Source: Faucicola osloensis_D
GTDB lineage: Bacteria > Pseudomonadota > Gammaproteobacteria > Pseudomonadales > Moraxellaceae
Reading direction: 5' to 3' (one strand)
Length of the DNA: 64,000 bases
Assembly: GCA_020041925.1 (NCBI GenBank)
Contig: CP083409.1
Position numbers and translations under genes: made by a program. The first letter of the stretch is position 1; the number at the start of each line of letters is the position of its first letter. Below the pieces are notes generated by a model, which was not told where the DNA came from, made no database searches, and saw nothing but the letters and a program-made list of their open reading frames with translations. This document shows, one piece after another, positions 43,627 through 52,031 of the stretch.

Positions 43627-45048
43627 ATGGCAAAACGATTACACAACGATTTTCAGTTTTTAGACGTCGCACGTGTCGACCCTTCAAAAAAAGACATTAA
43701 TACCCGTACTCACGAGTTTGTTGAGATTTACTATCCATTTGAGCAAGACAAGGTAACTGACCAAGCGCACCGCTGTCTTGAATGTGGTAACCCTTACTGT
43801 GAATGGAAATGTCCCGTTCACAACTACATTCCAAACTGGTTAAAACTGGCTACCGAAGGTCATATTTTCCAAGCGGCAGATTTGTGTCACCAAACCAACA
43901 CGTTGCCAGAAGTCTGTGGGCGAGTATGTCCTCAAGACCGTCTGTGTGAAGGGGCTTGTACCCTCAATGATGGCTTTGGGGCGGTCACAATTGGTAATGT
44001 GGAAAAATACATCACCGATACTGCGTTTGCGCTAGGCTGGCGTCCAGATATGAGCGGCGTGACTTGGACGGATAAAAAAGTTGCGGTGATTGGCGCAGGT
44101 CCTGCCGGTCTTGGCTGTGCTGATATATTGGTCCGTAATGGCGTCAAACCTGTGGTATTTGACAAACGTCCTGAAATTGGTGGACTACTGACCTTTGGTA
44201 TTCCAGAATTTAAAATGGAAAAAAATGTCATGCGTCGTCGCCGCGAAGTCTTCGAAAGCATGGGCATTGAATTTCGTTTAAATACCGAGATTGGTAAAGA
44301 GGTCACCATTGATGAATTACTCTCTGAGTATGACGCGGTGTTTATGGGTATGGGTACCTATACCTATATGCGTGGCGGTTATGCCGGCGAAGAGTTATCT
44401 GGTGTGTATGATGCGCTTGATTTCTTAATCGCAAACGTCAACCGCTGCCAAGGTTGGGAAACGAACCCACAAGAGTACATCGACTTACAAGGTAAAAAAG
44501 TGGTTGTCCTTGGCGGTGGTGATACCGCGATGGACTGTAACCGCACCAGTATCCGCCAAGGTGCAACTTCTGTGACTTGTGCCTACCGCCGTGATGAAGA
44601 GAATATGCCAGGCTCACGCCGTGAAGTGCGTAATGCGCGTGAAGAAGGTGTACAGTTTTTATTTAACCGTCAGCCGATTGAAATTATCGGTTTAAACGGT
44701 AAAGTAACGGGCGTTAAAGTGGTGACCACTAAACTTGGCGAACCTGATAACCGCGGTCGTCGTAGCCCAGAGCCTATTCCCAACTCAGAAGAAATCTTGC
44801 CAGCCGATGCGGTGATTATGGCATTTGGTTTCCGTACTAGCCCTGCTGATTGGTTTACCACTCAAGGCATTGAGATGGATAATAGCGGACGGGTGATTGC
44901 ACCTGAGTTACAAACCTATAAATACCAAACTAAGAATCCAAAAATCTTCGCAGGTGGCGATATGGTGCGGGGTTCAGACTTGGTGGTAACCGCGATTTGG
45001 GAAGGTCGTGAGGCCGCTAAAGGTATTCTAGATTACCTAGATGTTTAA
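43627..45048 (+). CDS. gltD: Glutamate synthase small subunit
   Basis: GltD passes electrons from NADPH through FAD and [4Fe-4S] clusters to GltB. The 473-residue protein has N-terminal cluster cysteines (RCLECGNPYCEWKCP, EVCGRVCPQDRLCEGAC), an FAD motif GAGPAGLGCADIL, a second dinucleotide motif VVVLGGGDTAMDC, and the end FAGGDMVRGSDLVVTAI. It is 164 bp after gltB and is followed by a terminator. Confidence 0.98.
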   Translation: MAKRLHNDFQFLDVARVDPSKKDINTRTHEFVEIYYPFEQDKVTDQAHRCLECGNPYCEWKCPVHNYIPNWLKLATEGHIFQAADLCHQTNTLPEVCGRVCPQDRLCEGACTLNDGFGAVTIGNVEKYITDTAFALGWRPDMSGVTWTDKKVAVIGAGPAGLGCADILVRNGVKPVVFDKRPEIGGLLTFGIPEFKMEKNVMRRRREVFESMGIEFRLNTEIGKEVTIDELLSEYDAVFMGMGTYTYMRGGYAGEELSGVYDALDFLIANVNRCQGWETNPQEYIDLQGKKVVVLGGGDTAMDCNRTSIRQGATSVTCAYRRDEENMPGSRREVRNAREEGVQFLFNRQPIEIIGLNGKVTGVKVVTTKLGEPDNRGRRSPEPIPNSEEILPADAVIMAFGFRTSPADWFTTQGIEMDNSGRVIAPELQTYKYQTKNPKIFAGGDMVRGSDLVVTAIWEGREAAKGILDYLDV

Positions 45049-45088
45049 GCATGAACCTTCTTTAGCTAAGAATTGCTGTTAATTACGC

Positions 45089-45119
45089 CAAAAAAACCCA
45101 ATATTGATTGGGTTTTTTT
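45089..45119 (+). terminator. Terminator after gltD
   Basis: AAAAAACCCAAT and ATTGGGTTTTTT form a 12-bp stem around a 4-nt loop, followed by T residues. Confidence 0.88.
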
Positions 45120-45197
45120 ACAGGTAAATTTCGGTGCGTTTTTGTCCACTTTGGGCTATTATGTCGCATAAATTCATCATACTACTAGGTCAATGAC

Positions 45198-45737
45198 ATG
45201 CCATTTGCGCAGCATTTTCGTCCCGCTACTTGGGCAAAATTACGGTGTCAACATGCCAATCTTTATCAAATCGATGAGCAGCTGTTTCGTAGTGAGCAGC
45301 TGACGCCCGATGATATAGGTATTATCCAGCAATACGGCATCAATACCCTTATCAATTTACGATTTTTTGATCGCGATGATAACGAAGAAAATTTAGCCAA
45401 CTTACCGCTAACCTTTATCAATCACCCATTGATGACTTGGGCGATTAAGCCGCAGCAACTTGCTGAAATTTTGTATGATATTTTGTGGCACCAAGCGCGT
45501 GGCGACAAGGTGCTCGTGCATTGTTATCATGGCTCAGATCGTACGGGTATCACCGTTGCTATGTATCGCATTTTGGTACAAAACTGGACGATTGAACATG
45601 CCAAAATTGAAATGCAGGACGGCGGGTATGGCTTTCACTGGATTTGGATTAATATCAGTAATTTATTGACCGAGAAAAAAGTGCAAGAAGTGCAACACGC
45701 TTTGTTAGCGCTACAACGCCAAAAGCCTATTAATTAG
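45198..45737 (+). CDS. Cysteine-dependent (dual-specificity/tyrosine type) phosphatase
   Basis: This 179-residue cytosolic protein has the active-site loop V-H108-C109-Y-H-G-S-D-R115-T-G, the CX5R motif of the protein tyrosine phosphatase superfamily. The general-acid region is in FFDRDDNEEN. The aspartate before the Arg (SDRTG) recalls phosphoinositide-type or atypical phosphatases. The substrate is unknown. It is followed after 43 bp by a flippase gene, so a role in polysaccharide or lipid control is possible but unproven. Confidence 0.85.
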   Translation: MPFAQHFRPATWAKLRCQHANLYQIDEQLFRSEQLTPDDIGIIQQYGINTLINLRFFDRDDNEENLANLPLTFINHPLMTWAIKPQQLAEILYDILWHQARGDKVLVHCYHGSDRTGITVAMYRILVQNWTIEHAKIEMQDGGYGFHWIWINISNLLTEKKVQEVQHALLALQRQKPIN

Positions 45738-45780
45738 CCAACCTTAAAACCCATCAAGCGACATTAACTTTGGATAGCCT

Positions 45781-47223
45781 GTGAATATCAAACGACTGTT
45801 AGGTGAAACCATTATCTATGGTATCGGTGCGATTTTACCCCGTGTCATTACCTTTTTACTCAATCCGTTGTATATCAATTACATCGATAAAGAAGCCTTT
45901 GCTATCTTTACCAGCTTATATGCCTGGATTGCTTTTATCAATATTGTGCTCACTTTTGGTTTTGAAACATCTTATTTTCGTTTCTCAGGAGAAGATAAAA
46001 CAGGCGCCGCCGAAAAAAATGTGTTTAGCACGGCGTTTTGGTTTATTGCCATGTTGGCAGGCGGTTTTTTGGTCATGGTGTTGCTATTTAGCAATCCGCT
46101 ATCAATTCTGATGGATTATGGCAGTCATCCTGAATTTTTGCGCTGGTTTGCTTGGATTGCATTTTTTGATGCGATTTGTACCATTCCGTTTGCTTGGCTA
46201 CGTTATCACAACCAGCCTGTGAAGTATTCGGTGGTGCGCGTGGTGTCGATTTTGATACAAACTGTGGTGGTTATTGCGCTATTTCGCTTTGTGCCCATTG
46301 AGGCTGCCAAAAGTTTCGGTTTGAGCGAGCAAGTGGCGTATCCGTTCTTTGCCAATTTAGTTGCCAGTCTCGCCACTTTTATGATGCTGTTTCCAATTAT
46401 CAAAAAAGTACGCTTACATTTTGATAAAGCCTTGTTTAAACGTATGATTCGTTATTCCTATCCGGTCATGCTGGCAGGGTTGGCGTTTATGGTGAATGAA
46501 AATTTCGATAAAATCATTCAATATTATATGATTGATAAAGGCGATGCGGGCGCATACGGTGGCTGCTACAAATTGGCGGTGTTAATGACTTTGTTTGTAA
46601 CTGCATATCGGATGGGGATTGAGCCGTTTTTATTCAAACAAATGCACCACGCCAATGCCAAACATACTTATGCCATGATGACAGAGTACTTTGCTTTATT
46701 TGCATCGGTGGTGGCGCTTGGGATTATTGCCAATATTTCATGGCTCAAACGGTTATTTATCACCGATCCCAGTTATTGGACAGCGATTAATATCGTGCCG
46801 ATTATCGTCATTGCGAACCTATGTTTTGGGATTTATTACAACCTATCAACTTGGTATAAGGTAACTGACCGTACTGAGATTGGCTCAGCCATCTCGTGGC
46901 TTGGGGCGGGGCTGACTATTTTGCTCCATATGCTGTTTTTAAAACAATACGGCTTTATGGTGTCGGCATGGGTGACGCTTTTTGTTTATTTCCTCATGAT
47001 GATAGTATCGTACGCGCTTGGACAGCATTTTTATCCGATACCTTACCAAACCAAAAAAATCGTTTTCTTTTTGGGTACGCTGATGCTGTTTAGCGTGATA
47101 ATCGTCAGTGCTTTTCAAATGAATTTTTGGTTATCCAATACCTTATTACTGGTCTATATTGGCTTAATCGGCTATAGCGAGCGCTCGCTATTAAAACGTT
47201 TGGTAAAAGCAAAAGCGTCATGA
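45781..47223 (+). CDS. Oligosaccharide flippase (Wzx-like, MOP superfamily)
   Basis: This 480-residue integral membrane protein has 12-14 hydrophobic helices. The N-terminus (KRLLGETIIYGIGAILPRVITFLLNPLYI) is typical of polysaccharide biosynthesis proteins of the Wzx/RfbX group, which flip lipid-linked glycans. A start at GTG fits the preceding TGGATAG only weakly. No glycosyltransferase genes are adjacent, so the transported glycan is unknown. It may be cotranscribed with the phosphatase. Confidence 0.88.
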   Translation: MNIKRLLGETIIYGIGAILPRVITFLLNPLYINYIDKEAFAIFTSLYAWIAFINIVLTFGFETSYFRFSGEDKTGAAEKNVFSTAFWFIAMLAGGFLVMVLLFSNPLSILMDYGSHPEFLRWFAWIAFFDAICTIPFAWLRYHNQPVKYSVVRVVSILIQTVVVIALFRFVPIEAAKSFGLSEQVAYPFFANLVASLATFMMLFPIIKKVRLHFDKALFKRMIRYSYPVMLAGLAFMVNENFDKIIQYYMIDKGDAGAYGGCYKLAVLMTLFVTAYRMGIEPFLFKQMHHANAKHTYAMMTEYFALFASVVALGIIANISWLKRLFITDPSYWTAINIVPIIVIANLCFGIYYNLSTWYKVTDRTEIGSAISWLGAGLTILLHMLFLKQYGFMVSAWVTLFVYFLMMIVSYALGQHFYPIPYQTKKIVFFLGTLMLFSVIIVSAFQMNFWLSNTLLLVYIGLIGYSERSLLKRLVKAKAS

Positions 47224-47350
47224 TTGAGCCATAATAAGATTTTAATGGGTCCCAGTATTTAATTTAGCCAAATGATCCTTATATCAGTTACTAGTCGCAA
47301 TTGATTCACCTTGCGCAAAAAAGTTTGCTATAGTAACAGCAGGAGAATCA

Positions 47351-48547
47351 ATGAATTGCTACTTACCTGTGATAGACATGGGTAAGTCATCTCATGAGAA
47401 GGAGTTTTTCATGCAACAATCAAGTACGCCACAAGCAACTACCCAGCTAGCCAATCCTCTATTAGCGAATAATGAGCAACTGATAGCAGTGTCTGCCAAA
47501 GACATTGTCAAACAACATCTCGATAAGCTCGGTATACCTCAAGATATTCAGATTGACGATGCCGAATTTGCAGAAAAAAAACAGCGCATTGCTGATTTGT
47601 TAAAACAGCATAATGCCACGTTAATTGCTCACTATTACACCGACCCAAAAATCCAAGCAATTGCCGAAGCCACAGGCGGTATTGTGTCGGATAGTTTAGA
47701 GATGGCAAGGTTTGGGCGTGATAGTGATGCTGATGTGCTGATTGTTGCAGGTGTCAAATTCATGGGCGAGACCGCTAAAATCCTAAGTCCTGCAAAAACG
47801 GTATTAATGCCAACGCTAGAAGCCACTTGCTCACTAGATTTGGGTTGTCCGATTGAAGACTTTAGCGCGTTTTGTGACCAACATCCTGACCGTACTGTGG
47901 TCGTGTATGCCAACACCTCAGCGGCTGTTAAAGCGCGGGCAGATTGGGTGGTGACATCGAGTATCGCGGTTGAGCTCATTGACCATCTAGACAGCCAAGG
48001 TGAAAAAATCATTTGGGCACCTGACCAGCATTTGGGGCGTTATATCCAGCAAAAAGTGGGTGCAGATATGCTACTGTGGGATGGCGCTTGTATCGTGCAT
48101 GAAGAGTTCCGTAGCCGCAGCCTAAAAACCATGAAAGAGATGTACCCCGATGCGGCGGTGCTAGTGCACCCAGAATCACCGATTGAGATGACCCAAATGG
48201 CAGATGCCGTCGGTAGCACCAGTCAGCTGATTAAAGCGGCGCAAACCCTGCCGCACAAGATGTTCATCGTCGCGACCGATCGCGGCATTTTTTATAAAAT
48301 GCAGCAAGCCGCGCCAGATAAGGTGTTTATCGAAGCGCCGACACGTGGCGAAGGTGCAACCTGTCGCTCATGTGCGCACTGCCCGTGGATGGCGATGAAT
48401 GATTTAGACCAAATCATCCATGCACTGGAGAAAGTAGGCACGCCTGATGCCGTACCGCATGAGATTTTTGTTGAGGCGCAGCTAATCGAACAAGCTAAAA
48501 AACCCCTAGATCGAATGCTCGCGTTTGGCGCCACACTCAAAAGATAG
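47351..48547 (+). CDS. nadA: Quinolinate synthase A
   Basis: NadA condenses iminoaspartate with dihydroxyacetone phosphate to quinolinate, using a [4Fe-4S] cluster. Cluster cysteines are probably C160 (EATCSLDLG), one near residue 247 (DGACIVHEEF) and one near 338 (GATCRSCAHCPWMAMN). HYYTDPKIQ and VGVKFMGETAK-like segments are typical. Two in-frame starts each have a good ribosome site: ATG 47351 (AGGAGAATCA; 398 residues) and ATG 47411 (AAGGAGTTTTTC; 378 residues). The extra 20 residues are not conserved sequence that I recognise, so the second start may be the main one. Confidence 0.95.
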   Translation: MNCYLPVIDMGKSSHEKEFFMQQSSTPQATTQLANPLLANNEQLIAVSAKDIVKQHLDKLGIPQDIQIDDAEFAEKKQRIADLLKQHNATLIAHYYTDPKIQAIAEATGGIVSDSLEMARFGRDSDADVLIVAGVKFMGETAKILSPAKTVLMPTLEATCSLDLGCPIEDFSAFCDQHPDRTVVVYANTSAAVKARADWVVTSSIAVELIDHLDSQGEKIIWAPDQHLGRYIQQKVGADMLLWDGACIVHEEFRSRSLKTMKEMYPDAAVLVHPESPIEMTQMADAVGSTSQLIKAAQTLPHKMFIVATDRGIFYKMQQAAPDKVFIEAPTRGEGATCRSCAHCPWMAMNDLDQIIHALEKVGTPDAVPHEIFVEAQLIEQAKKPLDRMLAFGATLKR

Positions 48548-48591
48548 GCGTTAATAACCATTGTCTCTTTTTAAAATATTGAAAAAAGTCG

Positions 48592-48620
48592 TTGACAGCC
48601 TAACTAACTTGCTTTAATAT
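48592..48620 (+). promoter_or_regulatory. Near-consensus promoter of the tRNA Pro-Arg-His operon
   Basis: A perfect TTGACA at 48592-48597, a 17-bp spacer, and TAATAT at 48615-48620. The first tRNA begins 79 bp after the -10 box, leaving a leader that is probably trimmed. Confidence 0.9.
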
Positions 48621-48699
48621 ACGCACCACTTAGCGATGATAGCCTTTAAGCTTACCATTGCTAAGGTGTTGAAGTAACAATTAAGCCTAGTTAGGCAAT

Positions 48700-48776
48700 C
48701 GGAGTGTAGCACAGCTTGGTAGTGCACCTGGTTTGGGACCAGGGGGTCGAAGGTTCGAATCCTTTCACTCCGACCA
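48700..48776 (+). tRNA. tRNA-Pro (anticodon TGG)
   Basis: A 77-nt cloverleaf: acceptor CGGAGTG (48700-48706) pairs with CACTCCG (48766-48772), the anticodon loop is TTTGGGA, the T-arm GGTTCGAATCC is present, and CCA is encoded at 48774-48776. Confidence 0.97.
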
Positions 48777-48838
48777 TTCATTCTTTAAACTTACCCAAGT
48801 TAAAAAAATGAATCAAGAGCCGAGCAGGCTTTTTTTAT

Positions 48839-48912
48839 GCGCCTGTAGCTCAGTTGGATAGAGCACCCGCCTTCTAAGTGGGTGGTCACAGGTTCGAATC
48901 CTGTCAGGCGCG
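48839..48912 (+). tRNA. tRNA-Arg (anticodon TCT), CCA not fully encoded
   Basis: Acceptor GCGCCTG (48839-48845) pairs with CAGGCGC (48905-48911), discriminator G at 48912, anticodon loop CTTCTAA, T-arm GGTTCGAATCC. The bases after the discriminator are CAT, not CCA, unlike the other four tRNAs of the window. It reads the AGA codon (and AGG by wobble). The 3' CCA must be added by tRNA nucleotidyltransferase. Confidence 0.95.
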
Positions 48913-48942
48913 CATTTTGCTAGTCTGTAAAACCTATCTTAT

Positions 48943-49019
48943 GGCGGATGTAGCTCAGTTGGTAGAGCCCCGGGTTGTGATCTCGGTTGTCGTGGGTTCG
49001 AGTCCCATCATTCGCCCCA
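48943..49019 (+). tRNA. tRNA-His (anticodon GTG)
   Basis: A 77-nt cloverleaf with the eighth acceptor pair typical of tRNA-His: G at -1 (48943) pairs with C73 (49016), GGCGGATG with CATTCGCC. The anticodon loop is TTGTGAT, the T-arm GGGTTCGAGTCCC is present, and CCA is encoded at 49017-49019. Confidence 0.97.
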
Positions 49020-49025
49020 TATTCT

Positions 49026-49062
49026 AAAAAAGCCCTTAATTCAATGAATTAAGGGCTTTTTT
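49026..49062 (+). terminator. Terminator of the tRNA operon
   Basis: AGCCCTTAATTC and GAATTAAGGGCT form a 12-bp perfect stem around AAT, with A- and T-tracts. The following 210 bp (49063-49274) are AT-rich and show no gene; they probably hold the promoter of the next gene. Confidence 0.9.
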
Positions 49063-49274
49063 ATGCCTTGCCTGTTCCCTTATCTATTTATCACGTTTGC
49101 AAATTTGTTATACAAAAACAACGGTTTTGCTACACCTTTTTATGATGAACAATTATCTATTTTATATACTAGGGTCATATAGTGTACTAAAAGATAAGCT
49201 AGTAAAGGTAAATTGCCAATAATGCGATTTTACCTAATAACAAACATAAAATAAAATCGCGTGAGACCCTGAAT

Positions 49275-49847
49275 ATGAGACGACGTAACGCTATGTGTCA
49301 TCAACTCGCTATGACTAGCTTTGCTATAAGTGCTGGCTTACTTGTTAACTTATTTGTCAATACTGCCCAAGCGGCTACTAGGCTGCCAAAATCCCCTTGG
49401 CAATCGCATGCGCCGCTCAAAAGTAGCCAAGTTAGCCCAGTTTATCAACAGCAATGGCGGCAATCTGATTATCAATATTGCCCAATTTTAGCCATTGCTA
49501 ATCATTCATCAGCGAATATCAAAACTGCACAATCACGCGCTGCTAATTTTTCAGGTGGCTTTGCGGTGGCGTATGATTTGAAGAACTATAAAGGCAAGCC
49601 TTTGCGCAGTGCTTATGGCGTAGCCAACGCCGGTACGACGTCTAAACGTGACTTGTATGAGGGCTGGGCATATCGTAAAAACTATGCCGATGGCAGTTAT
49701 GTGACGCTTGGGCGAGAAGGCAATAACCCACAGGGTAAAATGCTGGCTTACCTAGTGCTGAACAATGGCTGTTTTTATAACATCTGGAGTCAGTTAAGTA
49801 GTGAGCATCTGCAAAAAATGATTGGTCAACTACGCTATGTCAATTGA
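49275..49847 (+). CDS. Unknown exported protein with one probable disulfide
   Basis: I do not recognise this family. The 190-residue protein has an N-terminal signal sequence (basic start, hydrophobic core at about 14-29, cleavage after A-Q-A33 likely). The mature protein of about 157 residues has exactly two cysteines, C69 and C166, which could join. It has no membrane helix. Short motifs are DYQYCPILAIANHS, GGFAVAYDLKNYKGK and LVLNNGCFYNIWSQL. An in-frame ATG at 49293 is an alternative start. It stands alone between the tRNA operon terminator and a convergent terminator. A periplasmic or surface location is the only inference offered. Confidence 0.75.
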   Translation: MRRRNAMCHQLAMTSFAISAGLLVNLFVNTAQAATRLPKSPWQSHAPLKSSQVSPVYQQQWRQSDYQYCPILAIANHSSANIKTAQSRAANFSGGFAVAYDLKNYKGKPLRSAYGVANAGTTSKRDLYEGWAYRKNYADGSYVTLGREGNNPQGKMLAYLVLNNGCFYNIWSQLSSEHLQKMIGQLRYVN

Positions 49848-49892
49848 TGAATCAAAATATAGTTAAAAAAATAGCTATGAAAAAGTAGCCAC

Positions 49893-49925
49893 AAAAAAAG
49901 CAACGTTGCCGCGTTGCTTTTTTTA
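49893..49925. terminator. Bidirectional terminator
   Basis: GCAACG and CGTTGC around TTGCCG, extended by flanking A7/T8 tracts. It is shared by the exported-protein gene and by nagZ on the other strand. Confidence 0.85.
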
Positions 49926-49974
49926 AATTTTTTTTTAAAGTTGCTCGTTTTAAATTTTCTTGTTTTAAGCAAAT

Positions 49975-51015
49975 TCATGCAAAGAAATTTTCTAGCACCT
50001 TACGCTGACTGCTTTGCCAATGTGACCAGTCTTTGGCTGAGTCGGCCAGTGAGCCCCGCCAACCTTTGATATTGCCTTTCATGCTAGATAACCGATGTTG
50101 GCTGGTGGTATTGAGCAGTGTCGGCTGTTTTTGCAAACGCTCAAGCGCAACCAACGCGGCAGGGCGGTCATTACACAATAATCCCATATCGCAACCTGCC
50201 GTTAAGGCAGCCGCAATACGGTCGCCTGCATCACCGGCAACATGTGCCGCTTTCATCGACAGGTCATCGGAGAACAGTACCCCATTAAATCCTAATTTGC
50301 CACGAATAATCTGTTGCAGCCAAATCGATGAAAACCCTGCAGGTTTGTTATCAACTTTGCTAAATACCACATGAGCGGGCATGAGCGCATCTAGTAGCGG
50401 CTTGTTGCGAATAAATGGCTGCATATCGTATTGGCGAATCTCATCATAACTGCGCTCATCGGTGGCATCATCCACATGAGAATCCGGTGCAACTGAGCCG
50501 TGACCAGGAAAATGCTTACCCGTGGTTGCCATTCCGGCAAGCTTCATGCCACGCATGAATTCAGCAGATAAGGCGGTGATTGCAATCGGATGGGCGTGAA
50601 ACGCGCGATCACCAATCACGCGGCTCTCCCCATTGATATCAAGTACAGGCGCAAAACTAAAATCAATCCCAACTGCTAGTACTTCGCTTGCCATCAAATA
50701 GCCCGCACAATAAGCAAGGTCAAGCGCAGTGATAGGGTCATGCTCAAACCTTTCACCAAGTTTACCCATTGCAGGTAGCGGCGAAAAACCCGCGCGCAAG
50801 CGAGCGACACGTCCACCTTCTTGGTCAACCGCAATTAAAATATTGGGCTTGATAGCACGCATACTATCGGTCAGTTCGCGTACTTGCTCAGGGCTTTCTA
50901 CATTACGCCCAAACAAAATCACGCCGCCAACTTCCGGTTGGCGTAGCAGTGCTTCGTCTGCTAGGCTAAGCGCTGTGCCTTCAATATCAAGCATGAGTTG
51001 ACCGACTGCTTGCAT
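49975..51015 (-). CDS. nagZ: Beta-N-acetylhexosaminidase NagZ
   Basis: This cytosolic GH3 enzyme removes GlcNAc from anhydromuropeptides in cell-wall recycling. In species that carry AmpC its product controls beta-lactamase induction. Motifs are VDQEGGRVARLR, KHFPGHGSVAPDSHVD (the flexible catalytic loop with Asp-His) and FSDDLSMKAA (nucleophile Asp). I start it at the ATG at 51015 (346 residues), with AAGGA 8 bases upstream. A longer reading from 51048 would use TTG. The GH3 start QLMLDIEG supports the ATG. Confidence 0.95.
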   Translation of the reverse strand: MQAVGQLMLDIEGTALSLADEALLRQPEVGGVILFGRNVESPEQVRELTDSMRAIKPNILIAVDQEGGRVARLRAGFSPLPAMGKLGERFEHDPITALDLAYCAGYLMASEVLAVGIDFSFAPVLDINGESRVIGDRAFHAHPIAITALSAEFMRGMKLAGMATTGKHFPGHGSVAPDSHVDDATDERSYDEIRQYDMQPFIRNKPLLDALMPAHVVFSKVDNKPAGFSSIWLQQIIRGKLGFNGVLFSDDLSMKAAHVAGDAGDRIAAALTAGCDMGLLCNDRPAALVALERLQKQPTLLNTTSQHRLSSMKGNIKGWRGSLADSAKDWSHWQSSQRKVLENFFA

Positions 51016-51150
51016 GCGGTAATCCTTCTGGGTATTGCTTGCCGTCAACTGTTAGATATAGTTGGCGGCAGAAAAATTTTGAAAAAACATAGCATACGCT
51101 TTTTTTGATAAAAATGCGACTAGCTTACTGGCGATTATTATTAGCGAATA

Positions 51151-52002
51151 TTACTGACGGTTAAGCCGTGACGGTGACGGCAACAAACTGATATCACTCA
51201 CCCGACAAGGATTGATATCAATCCCGCCGCGGCGTGTGTACCATGCGCGTACCATAAGCGTTTTTGGCGCAAAGGCTTGGGTTAAATCACTAAAAATTTG
51301 CTCAACGCATTGTTCATGAAAGCCATTATGCTGACGAAAGCTCAAAATATACTCAAGCAGTCCTGCTCGGTCAATCGCTTGGCTATCTATCTGAATCTCC
51401 AGTGTTCCCCAATCTGGCTGATTGGTGACAGGGCAGTTTGAACGCAGTAGATGCGAATGCAAAATTTGTAACTGGCTATCCGAGGTACCTTGATGAGCAA
51501 CGGTCAAGCTTGAGGAATCGACATCACTGACAATGGCGATTTTTTTACCGCTATTATCTAACGCGTTATCAATACAGTCACCCTGTGGCGCGCTGATAGG
51601 TAAGCTATTTGCGATGTTTACCTCAAAAATCTCAAGCGTCACATCGGTTTTTATACAAGCCGATAAGTCTTTTTCCACCGTTGCTTTAACAGCTTGTTGG
51701 TTGTCAAATTCAGTGAAATTTAGGCTATTAAAATAAAGTTTGAGCGATTTTGATTCGACAATGTAGTCTGATGTGGCAGGGATGGCAAGGCGCGCCATTG
51801 CCACCTGTGATATGCCGTGCGAATTCAGCCAAGACATCTCAAAAACCTGCCACCAGTCCATGCCAATACTTAAGGCGTCAGCAGGCAGCGCTAGGTTTGC
51901 TCGTCCTAATGCGCGCGGAATGGGGTAGAGCATATCGGGAGCATAGGTTTTTGGATAGTGGGTGGATTGACCCAAAATACCGTGAGTTTCAAGTGGTTTC
52001 AT
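51151..52002 (-). CDS. queF: NADPH-dependent 7-cyano-7-deazaguanine reductase (YqcD/E. coli type)
   Basis: QueF reduces preQ0 to preQ1 for queuosine in tRNA. The 283-residue protein is the long tandem T-fold form. Catalytic C190 is in SNCPVTNQPDWG, the same number as in E. coli. Also present are ESKSLKLYFNSLN (substrate Glu) and FRQHNGFHEQC. The ribosome site is weak and AT-rich. It lies 30 bp after the ABC permease gene on the same strand and may be cotranscribed. Confidence 0.96.
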   Translation of the reverse strand: MKPLETHGILGQSTHYPKTYAPDMLYPIPRALGRANLALPADALSIGMDWWQVFEMSWLNSHGISQVAMARLAIPATSDYIVESKSLKLYFNSLNFTEFDNQQAVKATVEKDLSACIKTDVTLEIFEVNIANSLPISAPQGDCIDNALDNSGKKIAIVSDVDSSSLTVAHQGTSDSQLQILHSHLLRSNCPVTNQPDWGTLEIQIDSQAIDRAGLLEYILSFRQHNGFHEQCVEQIFSDLTQAFAPKTLMVRAWYTRRGGIDINPCRVSDISLLPSPSRLNRQ

Positions 52003-52031
52003 ATTTTTTTAATTTAACTAAGTTATCTAAG

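Noticed and set aside
48700..49274. A prophage or island attachment site at the tRNA cluster
   Set aside because: I found no integrase and no repeated tRNA end downstream. The only nearby oddity is a single unknown exported gene.
51016..51048. TTG start of nagZ
   Set aside because: The ATG at 51015 has AAGGA at the right distance and matches the usual GH3 N-terminus.
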